Virus record (IMG/VR): IMGVR_UViG_3300015360_000178
Coordinates: 1 to 25,415 of that record
Direction: 5' to 3' (one strand)
Length of the DNA: 25,415 nt
From: a virus
This document shows, in pieces, positions 13,731 to 22,540 of this stretch (position 1 is the first letter of the stretch; each line of letters begins with the position of its first letter). The translations under genes were made by a program, and so were the position numbers. The notes under the pieces were generated by a model. That model was not told the DNA's origin, did no database searches, and saw nothing but the letters and a program-made list of their open reading frames with translations.

Positions 13731-15611
13731 ATGCAAGATTTTACCGTTTCTTCTTTTGGTGGACTCAATACCGCAGTACGCGATATTAAGACTTTAAAAC
13801 CGGGCATTTCGCCTGATTCTTTAAACTGGCTTACATCTAAGTTTAAAGACTCTATTGAACTACGCAGAGGCTATGCACGACTTGGAGGTACAGAGGTTAC
13901 AGGAAACGGAAAGATAACAGGACTTGGAGTGAGTATCCGTTACGATGGAACGCAAGTAGTACATTTTTCATACGATAGAAAAGTCAAATACTATGATGCG
14001 GTTTTGGATGACACTGTAGAGGTAAGTACTGATCTTTTACCTGTAGCTGCAGATAGTGAAGATGTATGGTTTGAGCCGTATCAGGGGCTTGCAGGATCTT
14101 TTCAATTTTTTGGATCTCCCAATTCAGGAGTATATAAAATACCTTCTGCAAACCCCGGCAGTCATGTTGACCAATTAGTAAATAACTACCGATGGGGGGT
14201 CTTTCATGTAGGTCAAAACAGAGTGTTTGCAGGACAGAGAAATGGAATTACTGCAGGGAATAACGACAAAACAGGACTCTATCTTTCGTACATTGACAAA
14301 GACCAACTTTCTGACTTTACACAAGTAACAGGGGAAGCTGTTGGTGCTTCAGGATCAATAGTGTACTCAGGAACACTTGCGGTGGTTGGCTCGGGTAAAA
14401 CCATCATGTATACATCTTTTGCTGAAGCAGGAGGTGAAACGCTTGTAGATGACCGCAATGGCATCCTTGTAGGAAATGCAGGATCTACTGGAACAATAAA
14501 CTATGCAACAGGCGCATATAGCATCACCTTCAACCATTCAACCGTTGGTGCAGTTACAGTCTCGTACTATCACGAAACCGCAACATCTACAGGAATTCTT
14601 GATTTTACAGGTTCAGGTAACGGACAGGGTAAGTCTTTTAGACAAGATGATGCGGGAGGTGCATTGATGGCAATATTCAACATCAATACCATTGAGTATT
14701 GCTTTCATTTGCTTAAAACATGGCAGTTTACCTCAACGCTTAATGACACTACCTCAACCAACTTGCCATATAGAAATGTGGGTATCCCTTATATTGATTC
14801 CGCTTGGCAAACACCTGAGGGTATTGTATTTGCTGATCTTTCACGTCCTGCAGACCCTAAATTCAGACTCATGGAAGTACTTGCCGGAACTACAGTAGAT
14901 ACCATTGAACCACGTGCTATCTCTGACGCACTCGATCTTTCGCCGTTTGCTTTTGACTACTGTGTAGCTTTTCGTTGGGGAGATTACGAAATATTCTGCG
15001 TTCAAGAGAAGGTTGCTGAAGTTGCTAATGCATTCAACTCTGTAATGTTTGTGCGTAATGTTGTCTCTAAAACATGGGACAGACTCGATTACTCTGCAAG
15101 TAAGCTACGAGAATTTGCAGGGACACTTATCGCAGGAGACTCTATTTCTAACAATGTCTACACGCTTTTCTCTGGTTTTGATGAGGACGGAGATGTTATT
15201 GAAAATTACTGGACTTCAGGCGACCTTAATCTAGGTTCTGAGAATCTAAAGAACTGCAGAAGGATGGTTATAGAAGGGCTTATACAGCCAGATCAAGAAC
15301 TTAAAATATCACTTTCTTACGATGGGGGCACATTTACTGAACTATTTACCGTCAAAGGTAATGCTGACTATGTGGACTCAGGCATAAATACCTATATAGG
15401 GGGTACAACAATCGGCTCTAAGGTAGTTGGAGGTGGTGGAAGCACAGTAGCTCATCCGTATGAGGTTGATTTCAAAATAAACTCAGATCGTTTTATGAAC
15501 GTCCGTATAAAAGTAGAAGCTCTTGCAATTGGATATGTATCAGTAAATTCCTTTACGTTTAAAGACATCCGCGATAAAGGCAGAAAAAATTTACCTAGCC
15601 GAACAAGATAA
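13731..15611 (+). CDS. Tail nozzle / tail tubular B-like protein
   Basis: This 626-residue beta-rich protein begins with the nozzle-like signature FTVSSFGGLNTAVRDI and ELRRGYARLGG, followed by beta-propeller repeats (RVFAGQRNGI..., YDGTQVVHFSYDRKVKYYDA). This fits P22 gp10 and T7 gp12 type nozzle proteins that close the short tail. Residues about 205-295 look like an inserted Ig-like beta domain (STGTINYATGAYSITFNHST). The gene starts 2 nt after the adaptor stop (TAAATATG), supporting an adaptor-nozzle pair. Its TAA stop contributes the first base of promoter copy 3. Confidence 0.75.
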   Translation: MQDFTVSSFGGLNTAVRDIKTLKPGISPDSLNWLTSKFKDSIELRRGYARLGGTEVTGNGKITGLGVSIRYDGTQVVHFSYDRKVKYYDAVLDDTVEVSTDLLPVAADSEDVWFEPYQGLAGSFQFFGSPNSGVYKIPSANPGSHVDQLVNNYRWGVFHVGQNRVFAGQRNGITAGNNDKTGLYLSYIDKDQLSDFTQVTGEAVGASGSIVYSGTLAVVGSGKTIMYTSFAEAGGETLVDDRNGILVGNAGSTGTINYATGAYSITFNHSTVGAVTVSYYHETATSTGILDFTGSGNGQGKSFRQDDAGGALMAIFNINTIEYCFHLLKTWQFTSTLNDTTSTNLPYRNVGIPYIDSAWQTPEGIVFADLSRPADPKFRLMEVLAGTTVDTIEPRAISDALDLSPFAFDYCVAFRWGDYEIFCVQEKVAEVANAFNSVMFVRNVVSKTWDRLDYSASKLREFAGTLIAGDSISNNVYTLFSGFDEDGDVIENYWTSGDLNLGSENLKNCRRMVIEGLIQPDQELKISLSYDGGTFTELFTVKGNADYVDSGINTYIGGTTIGSKVVGGGGSTVAHPYEVDFKINSDRFMNVRIKVEALAIGYVSVNSFTFKDIRDKGRKNLPSRTR

Positions 15612-15641
15612 CGCCACAAAGCATAGACTATTAGCTAATAT
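15611..15641 (+). promoter_or_regulatory. Late-promoter element, copy 3 (fibre 1)
   Basis: ACGCCACAAA (15611-15620) contains GCCACA (15613-15618). After 17 nt comes TAATAT (15636-15641), and ATG 15649 follows exactly 7 nt later. The spacer holds a perfect 10-nt palindrome, ATTAGCTAAT (15630-15639), which could bind a dimeric regulator. Confidence 0.65.
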
Positions 15642-15648
15642 ACAAAAT

Positions 15649-17286
15649 ATGTTTGATTCAATTTTAGGAAAAATAGCAAGCTTCATAGCTATTCCGTTTG
15701 TTTTTATTGCCAGTTTACTAGCTCCCACTCCTATTGCTCCTGAGCCTGTGCCACAATTTCCTGTATATGAAGAAATTGAACTTGGGGTTGCACTGCCTCA
15801 GGTAGCTGCTGTTTTTGAGACATCTCTAGCTGCCCCGATTACCGCTGCAGCAACTACTATGACCCTTACCGCTAACTCTGTGCGCGGAGGCGGTTCTGTT
15901 TCAGGATTTAATTGCTTTACTGTTGACGAAGGGAGTGCTCAAGCTGAGTTCATCTGTGGAACTGCTTCAGGAACTGCTATAACAGGTCTTACGAGGGGTA
16001 TTAGCCCACTGGACGGTATTACTGAAGACGCAGATTTAAAATTTGCTCATAGACGCGGGTCCAATGTAAAGATTACTGATTTTCCGCTTATTCAACGTAT
16101 TAAGTCTCAGAATAATGGTGAGGGTACATTTGCAAACCCTATTTCATATGAAACTGGTGTTGGTCCAGTAAGTAATAGCGATCTTGCTGATAAAGAGTAT
16201 GTTTTGAGCGTTGTAAGTGGCGGTACTGTTTCTTTTGATAAAGAAATTGTAGCTGGTACTGCAGGTGAAACAATATCGGCAGGGAATCTCATTTACCTTC
16301 TTAATACTGACGCTGAGTGGTACAAAGTTGATACTGACACCGAAGCAACTGTTAAAAATAGACTTCTTGGTATCGCACAAGGAGCAGGCACAAATGGAAA
16401 CACTGTAACTGGCGGTGTACTTATTAGTGGTCTTGATACGAACCAATCTGGTCTTGTTGCGGGGACGTATTACTATGCAGGGGCTACTGCAGGAGCAATA
16501 AGTACAACTGTTTCAGGGCGTGTTGTAGGTCAGGCACGAAATACAACTAATCTTTATTTCAGTCCAGCAGGTATTGCTTCAAGTACAGCGTCTCTCAGAT
16601 TTTCAAATACATATACAGGGACAAATACATTTACAGCCACTACTACCGTAGGCACTTCAACATTAATTATAGGTTCTACTCCCGCGTATCAGATTGGAAA
16701 AAATAGGCAAATAATCACATCAACAGGAACTTCAACTTTATCTGTCCCTACAGGAATTAATAAGTTGTGGGTAGAAGCTCTGGGAGCTGGTGGCACAGGC
16801 GGGGGTTGTACTGCAGGAGGTTCAAACGGGTCTGGTGGTGGTGGTGGAGGTGGTGGAGGGTATGCACAAGAAATTGTAAGCGTTGCAGGAACTTCATCTA
16901 TTCAAGTGGTCGTTGGTGCAACACCAGGGGGAACAACTCGTTTTGGGTCTGTTGGTGCAGCATTCATGACAGTTACGGGGGGAGGCACAGGCATTGAAAC
17001 TACTCCAGGACAAGGCGGTACTGCTACTGGTGGTGACATAAATGTTGGGGGGGGCGATGGGCAATCAGGAGCGAGGGATTCAACGTCTTTCGTTGACGCA
17101 GGGTTCGGGGGATCTGGAGCCAGCTCTATGTATGGTGGTAGCGGAGGAGGTTCTGCATATACTGGCACTCAAGTAAATGGTCTTGCAGCTTCAGGATATG
17201 GCGCAGGTGGAGGCGGGGGTGGATGTAGCAACGGTTCAGCTACAGGAGGTGAAGGAACACAAGGTTTAATTATCGTTCGTTGGTAA
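15649..17286 (+). CDS. Tail fibre/adhesin with glycine-rich C-terminus
   Basis: This 545-residue protein starts with a hydrophobic segment (FIAIPFVFIASLLAP, residues 12-26), which looks like a signal peptide or anchor. A Pro-rich linker and beta domains typical of fibre N-termini follow (AAATTMTLTANSVRGGGSVSG, GLTRGISPLDG). From residue about 375 the protein is dominated by polyglycine (GSGGGGGGGGGYAQ) and ends in GTQGLIIVRW, the pattern of glycine-rich tail-tip domains that present receptor-binding loops. It is preceded by promoter copy 3. It contains a G8 tract (17047-17054) that could slip and vary the adhesin. It follows the nozzle gene and is the likely receptor-binding protein. Confidence 0.75.
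   Translation: MFDSILGKIASFIAIPFVFIASLLAPTPIAPEPVPQFPVYEEIELGVALPQVAAVFETSLAAPITAAATTMTLTANSVRGGGSVSGFNCFTVDEGSAQAEFICGTASGTAITGLTRGISPLDGITEDADLKFAHRRGSNVKITDFPLIQRIKSQNNGEGTFANPISYETGVGPVSNSDLADKEYVLSVVSGGTVSFDKEIVAGTAGETISAGNLIYLLNTDAEWYKVDTDTEATVKNRLLGIAQGAGTNGNTVTGGVLISGLDTNQSGLVAGTYYYAGATAGAISTTVSGRVVGQARNTTNLYFSPAGIASSTASLRFSNTYTGTNTFTATTTVGTSTLIIGSTPAYQIGKNRQIITSTGTSTLSVPTGINKLWVEALGAGGTGGGCTAGGSNGSGGGGGGGGGYAQEIVSVAGTSSIQVVVGATPGGTTRFGSVGAAFMTVTGGGTGIETTPGQGGTATGGDINVGGGDGQSGARDSTSFVDAGFGGSGASSMYGGSGGGSAYTGTQVNGLAASGYGAGGGGGGCSNGSATGGEGTQGLIIVRW
17047..17054 (+). repeat. G8 homopolymer in fibre gene
   Basis: Eight consecutive G in an AT-rich genome, read as Gly codons in the glycine-rich tip. 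Loss or gain of one base would truncate the fibre about 80 residues early. Confidence 0.6.
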
Positions 17287-17287
17287 T

Positions 17288-19114
17288 ATGTCAAAGCTGT
17301 CACTCACAAAAGGAGGAGTAGTTACAAACAAAGGCTCAAAAGCTTCTACCTTTACTGACTCAAAAACAAAACAGACTTCCTATGTAGATCCTAGTTATGT
17401 ACCACGCACAAACAAAAGCACTCCAACTCCAACGGTCGGAGGTTCAACAACTTCAGCGAGTACTCCAGTAGTAACTCCATCAACAGATCTTTCTACAGCT
17501 CTTGGAAATGCAAAATCTCAGGCTGATACAATTCAACAGAATCTCAATGACAGTATTGCATCAGGTGAAATAGAATCTGCCAGTACACCTTCACCAGATG
17601 AATACTATCCACGCTATACACCGCCTGAAGAAGAACAGGCTCCTACTGGTCCATCGACTGAGGAAGTGCAGAAGGATATGATGAAAGATGCACAGGCTCA
17701 AATCAATTCCCTCAATCGAATGTACAAAGATCGTCTTGATGAGCAACAGACTATTAATCAGAGCAGAAGCAGAGAAACTTCATCGGGAAACACTCTGACA
17801 GGTCTTGCCGGTTCTTCAGAAGCAAATGTAAACGCACAAAGAACTGACAGCCAAAATCAGGCAGCAAATAACGCTATACGAAACCAGCAAGAAACGGCGG
17901 TACAAACTGTTCTTTCTGACATTCGTACTGCAGCTGTAACAGAAGGTCGAGAACTTCGCACTGAAGCGCGTCTTGATGCTGAAACTAAGGAAAAAAATAG
18001 AGTTACACGAGAAGCTGATGCTCAGAAACATATTGCTACGCTTGCGCAGGCTGGTGCAACTATTGATGGTTTCAAAAAAACAGATCCTGAAGGCTACTCA
18101 TACCTTGCAAAACAGGCAGGAGGTGAGCAGATGATAAAAGCGATGTTTACACTCAATCGTCCACAAGAAACTATTTTGGATAAGCGCATTGAGGGAGGAA
18201 AGTACGTTATTGCCTACCAGAATCCTCTTGATGGCAAAACACGCATTGAAACGCTCGATCTAGGCTTACCACCACAATATACAAAGACTATTGACGCGGG
18301 GGACCGTCTCATGGCTATTCCCGATGGATGGGATGGTGATCCTTCAAAGCTCATTACTATCAATAAAGGGCTTTCGCCAGAGCAGAAAGAAATAAGCGCT
18401 CGTCAAACTAGAGAAGGAACTGATACAGGCATAGGCAATAGTAGCTCATACGGCAGTGACCTTGATGCAATTATAGGTTCTACTCTTTCAACAATTCCTA
18501 GCAAATTTGGACAGGCGACTTTCCAATCGCAAATTAATAAGTCTAGAAACGACCAAGACAAGATCAACTTGATTGCCTCACAGGTATTGAAAGGACAACC
18601 TGCGGAACTGAGAACAGACTTTGCAAATCAAGCGGTGGGTATTTCAAATATTGATAAAGCTATTCAAGAGCTAGACTCAGGTTTACAAACTGGATTCCTT
18701 GATAGTAAATTGCAGTATGTAGCCAACTTTTTTGGTAGAGATTATGACCCTAAACTTGCAAAAATAAATAGTCTCATTATAGCAGCAATCCAACCATACC
18801 GAAACTCGGTTACAGGTGCTGCATGGGGGACTCAAGAGGATGGCGAATACCAGAGCTTGTTTGGTTCTACAAAATACTCACCTACAGAACTACGTTCACG
18901 TCTTGTGAGTGTAAAGGAAATTCTCAAAGATAAGTCAGCACAAGGTTTGAATACCTTTGTTAATCCTATGGGATATTATGACAATCAGTTTGACTCAGGA
19001 ACGTATGAGCCAGTAGGTACAAACGTACAAGAAAAAGCGGAAGCAGCCGGATATGACTATGCAGCTATGAGAGCTGATGGTCTTTCTGATGAGGATATTG
19101 CATCAAGTTTATAA
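17288..19114 (+). CDS. Large internal/ejection-type virion protein
   Basis: This 608-residue protein starts 1 nt after the fibre gene (TAATATG). The N-terminal 110 residues are low-complexity and rich in Ser/Thr/Pro (STPTPTVGGSTTSASTPVV). A long helical region (about 120-260) is rich in Gln, Asn and Glu. The C-terminal part contains IIAAIQPYRNSVTGAAWGTQ and YSPTELRSRL, a pattern seen in short-tailed-phage internal proteins that enter the host with the DNA. No membrane helix is evident. Paired with the next, larger gene it likely forms the ejection apparatus. The function is inferred from order and composition. Confidence 0.6.
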   Translation: MSKLSLTKGGVVTNKGSKASTFTDSKTKQTSYVDPSYVPRTNKSTPTPTVGGSTTSASTPVVTPSTDLSTALGNAKSQADTIQQNLNDSIASGEIESASTPSPDEYYPRYTPPEEEQAPTGPSTEEVQKDMMKDAQAQINSLNRMYKDRLDEQQTINQSRSRETSSGNTLTGLAGSSEANVNAQRTDSQNQAANNAIRNQQETAVQTVLSDIRTAAVTEGRELRTEARLDAETKEKNRVTREADAQKHIATLAQAGATIDGFKKTDPEGYSYLAKQAGGEQMIKAMFTLNRPQETILDKRIEGGKYVIAYQNPLDGKTRIETLDLGLPPQYTKTIDAGDRLMAIPDGWDGDPSKLITINKGLSPEQKEISARQTREGTDTGIGNSSSYGSDLDAIIGSTLSTIPSKFGQATFQSQINKSRNDQDKINLIASQVLKGQPAELRTDFANQAVGISNIDKAIQELDSGLQTGFLDSKLQYVANFFGRDYDPKLAKINSLIIAAIQPYRNSVTGAAWGTQEDGEYQSLFGSTKYSPTELRSRLVSVKEILKDKSAQGLNTFVNPMGYYDNQFDSGTYEPVGTNVQEKAEAAGYDYAAMRADGLSDEDIASSL

Positions 19115-19115
19115 C

Positions 19116-21911
19116 ATGCCAATTGACTTAGAAAAATACAAAAAATTACCCACACAAACTCCATCTAACTCAGGTGGTGTAGATATTTCTAAGTATCGTA
19201 AGACTCCTGTTTCTTTTAAATATCCTGAGGTACAAACTGCGGAATCACAACAACAGAAGATTTCAAAATATCAGGAAGAAGCACGTCAGTCAGAAGCAGT
19301 ATCAAAGAAAGCAAACTCATTTGGTGGAATGTTGGGTAATTTTGGCAAGGCATTTGTGGGAACAGTTGCCAACTCTGAAGTAGGGCTTGGAGAATCAATC
19401 TCTAAGATTATTCAAGCAGGGAGTAAAGTTAATTTGAAGTCACAATCTGACAACATAACTGCACAAAACAATTTAAATTCCCTCATCCGGCAAAAGAAAG
19501 CCCGAGGTGAAGACACGAGCACACTAGAACGCATGTATAACAACACTGTCTCACATACAGAAAGTTTAAATAAGAATATCAAAGAGGAAGTTAGTTTGCC
19601 CTCAACTCAGAAAGTTCTCGGTCAGTTAGGAGGCACTGCGTTGGATGTACTTACTGCAGGTACATACGGAAAGGCTGCTCAGGGAATGAAAACAGGGCAA
19701 CTGGCAAGTAAAATTCCACTTGTGAGAGGTGTAGCAACAGCTACAGGAGCGCCAGAATTAGGACAAATGGCTGCTAGAAAAGCAAGTGGCATAGGAACGT
19801 GGAAAGGTATTGGAAACATTGCAAAGGGTGCAGGCGCTGGATATGCAGTTGATGTCACACAAGGTCTACAAGGTGCTCGAGGTGAAAATAGAGAGGGAGG
19901 TAAAGCTTTTATACCAGGAATGGGTACAGCTCTTGGTAGTACACTTCCAATAATCTCTGAAGCAGGACAAACTATCGCTAACAAATTCGATCCTCAAACA
20001 AAAGGTGATCTTCTTATTACAAGACGACATAAAGAGCTAGAAAAACTTGATGCATATAAAACACTCAAAACTGCAACTGAAAAGGGGCGTGAGAGAGGAA
20101 TAGATGTAAAGAAAGTTCTTGCCGAAACTGATGTACTTCATGGTTCTGTTGACAACAGGGGGACAATCAATACTAAGGGCGATGGGGGAGCAATTGAACA
20201 GTATACTCGTCAATTTATTGATGGAAACGAAAAGCTTGTAAGCGAGGCTCTTAAAAAAGAGGGGGTGTCCATTTCTCCTGATGTAATACGGCTCAAGCTT
20301 GAAAAAGCAGTAATGGATGCTGGCATTGAGGGTAAAGCACTTGTTCAGGCAAAAAAGAGCATAGCTGACGAGCTGTCAGGCTATGCACTTCGATCAAGTG
20401 ATAACGGTGTTATCCCTGTGTCTACACTCCACGATGCAAAAATTGACAAATACAACAGCATAAACTTCTTTACAGAGGGAAACACAAAAAAATACGATAA
20501 GACTATTGCTAAAGCTCTTAAAGAGCTTGTAGAAACTAATACAAAATCTGTGGACGTATCTGAAGTTAATAAAGAGCTTTCTAGGCACTTTGCTGTTATT
20601 GACTACCTTAACCGTCTTGATGGAAAGAAAGTAGAAGGAGGGAAACTTGGAAAATACTTTGCTCAGTCTGTAGGAGCAATCGTAGGATCTCATTTTGGTC
20701 CACTTGGGGCAATCGTTGGAGCAACAGTGGGGGGGGGAATCAAAGGAAACTTGATGTCTCGTGCATTTGGAGGACAAACAGGACGTACTATTCCAACTGC
20801 CGAGTCAATAAAAGACGCTGTCAAATTTAAAGATGCGAAGCCTTTAGAGTTACCACCAGCTCAGGGCATTATAAATAGCACCCAAACTCCAAATCCAATA
20901 AAACCTACAAACAACAACGCCCCTAGAAATATTAACCCTCTGACTGCAAAAACAGCGGGGGATATATCTAACTCCTCTGCATACACTAAACCTGCTATGA
21001 ATAAAACACAGAATACCCCAGCACCGATGAGTAAAAATGGCATACCCACCAAAATACCCCTAATAAAAAAAAAGTCAAATAAGGGACTAGGTACGTTACT
21101 AAAAAGTAAACTCCCAGAAAATCTTAAAAATAACTTCGATGAGTTTACCAGAGACAAAAATCTATCCCCTCAAGACGCTGAAATTCAAGAGAAAAGCATA
21201 GGAAAATACCTCGAAAAGAAGAATGAATTGCTACAAGAAACGCTCAAGACTAATGGAAAGATAGCTAATACCGATGAACAACGTAAGTTCTTTAAAGACA
21301 TTGGATATAATGGTGCTAACTCTGCTGCAGTTCAGGAAGCGGCAAGTCAACTGAATAAGGATCAGTGGAGGCATCTACTTAAAAACAACTCTGAACCAGA
21401 TGCTGTTTTATATGCGGGTGGCTCTGGATCGGGTAAAACCTCAATAGTAGGCAAGCTGATGCCTGATATTGAAGATACAGCGTCTGCAGTTCTTGATGGA
21501 AATTTGTCTACATACAGCAGTGCTAAAAAACGAATTGCAGAAGCGAAAGAAGCAGGGAAGAACCTTAAGTTTATTTATGTGTATCGTGAACCTGTAGACG
21601 CTTGGGTGAACGGTGTGATTGCGCGAATGTTAAATAATGCAAAGGAAGGAGGAAGGGTTGTTCCACTGTCTGTATTCACGGAGAATCATAAGGGGTCTTA
21701 TGATGTTATAAAGAAGTTGAAAGCTGAGTATGGCGATGATGTAACAACACTTGATAATTCACTCGGTAGCGGTAATGAAGAATTTATGTCTCTCGACAAG
21801 TTTAACTCGATACAGTATAGTGACATTAAGTCGAACCTATTAACAGCAACTAAGCAACTCTTAGAAAATGGAACAATCAACAAAAAACAATATGACGCAC
21901 TCGTCAAATAA
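19116..21911 (+). CDS. Giant ejection-type protein with C-terminal zeta-toxin-like kinase domain
   Basis: ATG 19116, 1 nt after the previous stop, is preferred over an in-frame ATG at 19077 that overlaps the upstream gene. Of 931 residues, residues 1-110 carry YKK/KYRK-type repeats and a Gly-rich hydrophobic segment (SFGGMLGNFGKAFVGTVANS). Residues 520-548 form a glycine zipper (GAIVGSHFGPLGAIVGATVG) likely to insert in membrane. Residues 590-680 are a disordered linker. The C-terminus (from about 760) is a P-loop domain with Walker A GGSGSGKTS (768-776), Asp794 in LDGNLSTY, and YVYREPVDAW followed by GRVVPLSVFTENH, resembling zeta-toxin family kinases of phage and CPR polyvalent proteins. 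Known zeta toxins phosphorylate UDP-GlcNAc; substrate and activity are unproven here. Confidence 0.7.
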   Translation: MPIDLEKYKKLPTQTPSNSGGVDISKYRKTPVSFKYPEVQTAESQQQKISKYQEEARQSEAVSKKANSFGGMLGNFGKAFVGTVANSEVGLGESISKIIQAGSKVNLKSQSDNITAQNNLNSLIRQKKARGEDTSTLERMYNNTVSHTESLNKNIKEEVSLPSTQKVLGQLGGTALDVLTAGTYGKAAQGMKTGQLASKIPLVRGVATATGAPELGQMAARKASGIGTWKGIGNIAKGAGAGYAVDVTQGLQGARGENREGGKAFIPGMGTALGSTLPIISEAGQTIANKFDPQTKGDLLITRRHKELEKLDAYKTLKTATEKGRERGIDVKKVLAETDVLHGSVDNRGTINTKGDGGAIEQYTRQFIDGNEKLVSEALKKEGVSISPDVIRLKLEKAVMDAGIEGKALVQAKKSIADELSGYALRSSDNGVIPVSTLHDAKIDKYNSINFFTEGNTKKYDKTIAKALKELVETNTKSVDVSEVNKELSRHFAVIDYLNRLDGKKVEGGKLGKYFAQSVGAIVGSHFGPLGAIVGATVGGGIKGNLMSRAFGGQTGRTIPTAESIKDAVKFKDAKPLELPPAQGIINSTQTPNPIKPTNNNAPRNINPLTAKTAGDISNSSAYTKPAMNKTQNTPAPMSKNGIPTKIPLIKKKSNKGLGTLLKSKLPENLKNNFDEFTRDKNLSPQDAEIQEKSIGKYLEKKNELLQETLKTNGKIANTDEQRKFFKDIGYNGANSAAVQEAASQLNKDQWRHLLKNNSEPDAVLYAGGSGSGKTSIVGKLMPDIEDTASAVLDGNLSTYSSAKKRIAEAKEAGKNLKFIYVYREPVDAWVNGVIARMLNNAKEGGRVVPLSVFTENHKGSYDVIKKLKAEYGDDVTTLDNSLGSGNEEFMSLDKFNSIQYSDIKSNLLTATKQLLENGTINKKQYDALVK
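20729..20737 (+). repeat. G9 homopolymer in ejection-protein gene
   Basis: Nine consecutive G encode part of the glycine zipper (TVGGGIKG). Slippage here would remove everything downstream, including the zeta-like domain. Confidence 0.6.
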
Positions 21912-22035
21912 AAAGGACTCAGGCTTTGACTATGGTAAAGCATCTCTTCAGGCTTTGAGAGCACATGGAGAAGAAATGAAAGCAAAAGTTATCAAACCAT
22001 TAATGTCTCAAGCAGAACTCGCAAAATTCCGATAA
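21868..22035 (+). CDS. Small basic protein overlapping zeta-like gene
   Basis: ATG 21868 to TAA 22033-22035 encodes 55 residues and overlaps the preceding gene by 44 nt. A second ATG at 21892 gives a 47-residue version (MTHSSNKKDS). The protein is basic and ends in a helix (RAHGEEMKAKVIKPLMSQAE). It is the last gene before a strong new promoter, so it belongs to the late operon. Sitting directly after a zeta-like domain it could be a partner or antitoxin, but known epsilon antitoxins are larger and different; treat that as a guess. Confidence 0.5.
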   Translation: MEQSTKNNMTHSSNKKDSGFDYGKASLQALRAHGEEMKAKVIKPLMSQAELAKFR

Positions 22036-22152
22036 TTTCTTTTTATTGACAAGTCGATCACTCAGTCAGGGTTATTAACTGCAAAACTTAACGAAACAAA
22101 AGCTGTATTTTAGCCTTATTTGTTACTTGTCCACACGTTTCTTTGTACTATA

Positions 22153-22181
22153 TTGACATGGGGTGGCAAGGGGTGTATACT
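22153..22181 (+). promoter_or_regulatory. Strong sigma70-type promoter
   Basis: TTGACA (22153-22158) and TATACT (22176-22181) are separated by 17 nt, nearly consensus. Transcription would start near 22188, about 25 nt before ATG 22213. The same intergenic region (22036-22212) also contains a TTGACA at 22046-22051 without a good -10. This is the only consensus -35 in the window. It differs from the GCCACA-type late elements and suggests early or constitutive expression of the next genes. Confidence 0.8.
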
Positions 22182-22212
22182 GTAGTTAAGTTTAAAAGGT
22201 AATAAAACAACT

Positions 22213-22539
22213 ATGACTACACAAGCATCAAATCAAATTGTCTCCTGCACATGGGGTTACAGCATGTCAATTGTAGAGTTTTTTGAAATCATCAAGAAAA
22301 CTCCAAAGACAGTAGTGCTCCGAAAACTCAAGCAAACATGCAACGAAACTGGTTTCCTTTCAGGTCATGCTATGCCAATTGAAAAGGTGTACGAGAATCG
22401 AGATGGAAAGTATGAGGAAGTCCGGGCATACAAACGCGAGTATAGCGGGCGGACCACATTTATCAGCAATAAGAATGGCTACAAACAATACTTCGACATT
22501 TGGAATGGTCAGCCTAAGTACTATAACCATTGCGATTAA
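22213..22539 (+). CDS. Conserved hypothetical protein (SxGY/WGY family)
   Basis: This 108-residue protein carries SCTWGYSMSIVEFFEIIKKT, KTVVLRKL and a C-terminal YFDIWNGQPKYYNH. The arrangement matches small proteins that I recall from plasmids and phages ('SWGY.qtnvdFy.Vv', 'vtlrk', 'lWdGkp.yys'), frequently next to DUF3560 or DNA-modification genes, as it is here. No function is established. It is the first gene after the consensus promoter at 22153-22181 and joins the DUF3560 gene through a TAATATG junction. Confidence 0.7.
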   Translation: MTTQASNQIVSCTWGYSMSIVEFFEIIKKTPKTVVLRKLKQTCNETGFLSGHAMPIEKVYENRDGKYEEVRAYKREYSGRTTFISNKNGYKQYFDIWNGQPKYYNHCD

Positions 22540-22540
22540 T

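Noticed and set aside
19077-19115. N-terminal extension of the giant ejection protein
   Set aside because: ATG 19116 is 1 nt after the upstream stop, matching junctions elsewhere; the extension overlaps the upstream gene.
22367-22540. N-terminal extension of the DUF3560 protein
   Set aside because: It only overlaps the preceding gene out of frame; DUF3560 similarity begins right at ATG 22541.
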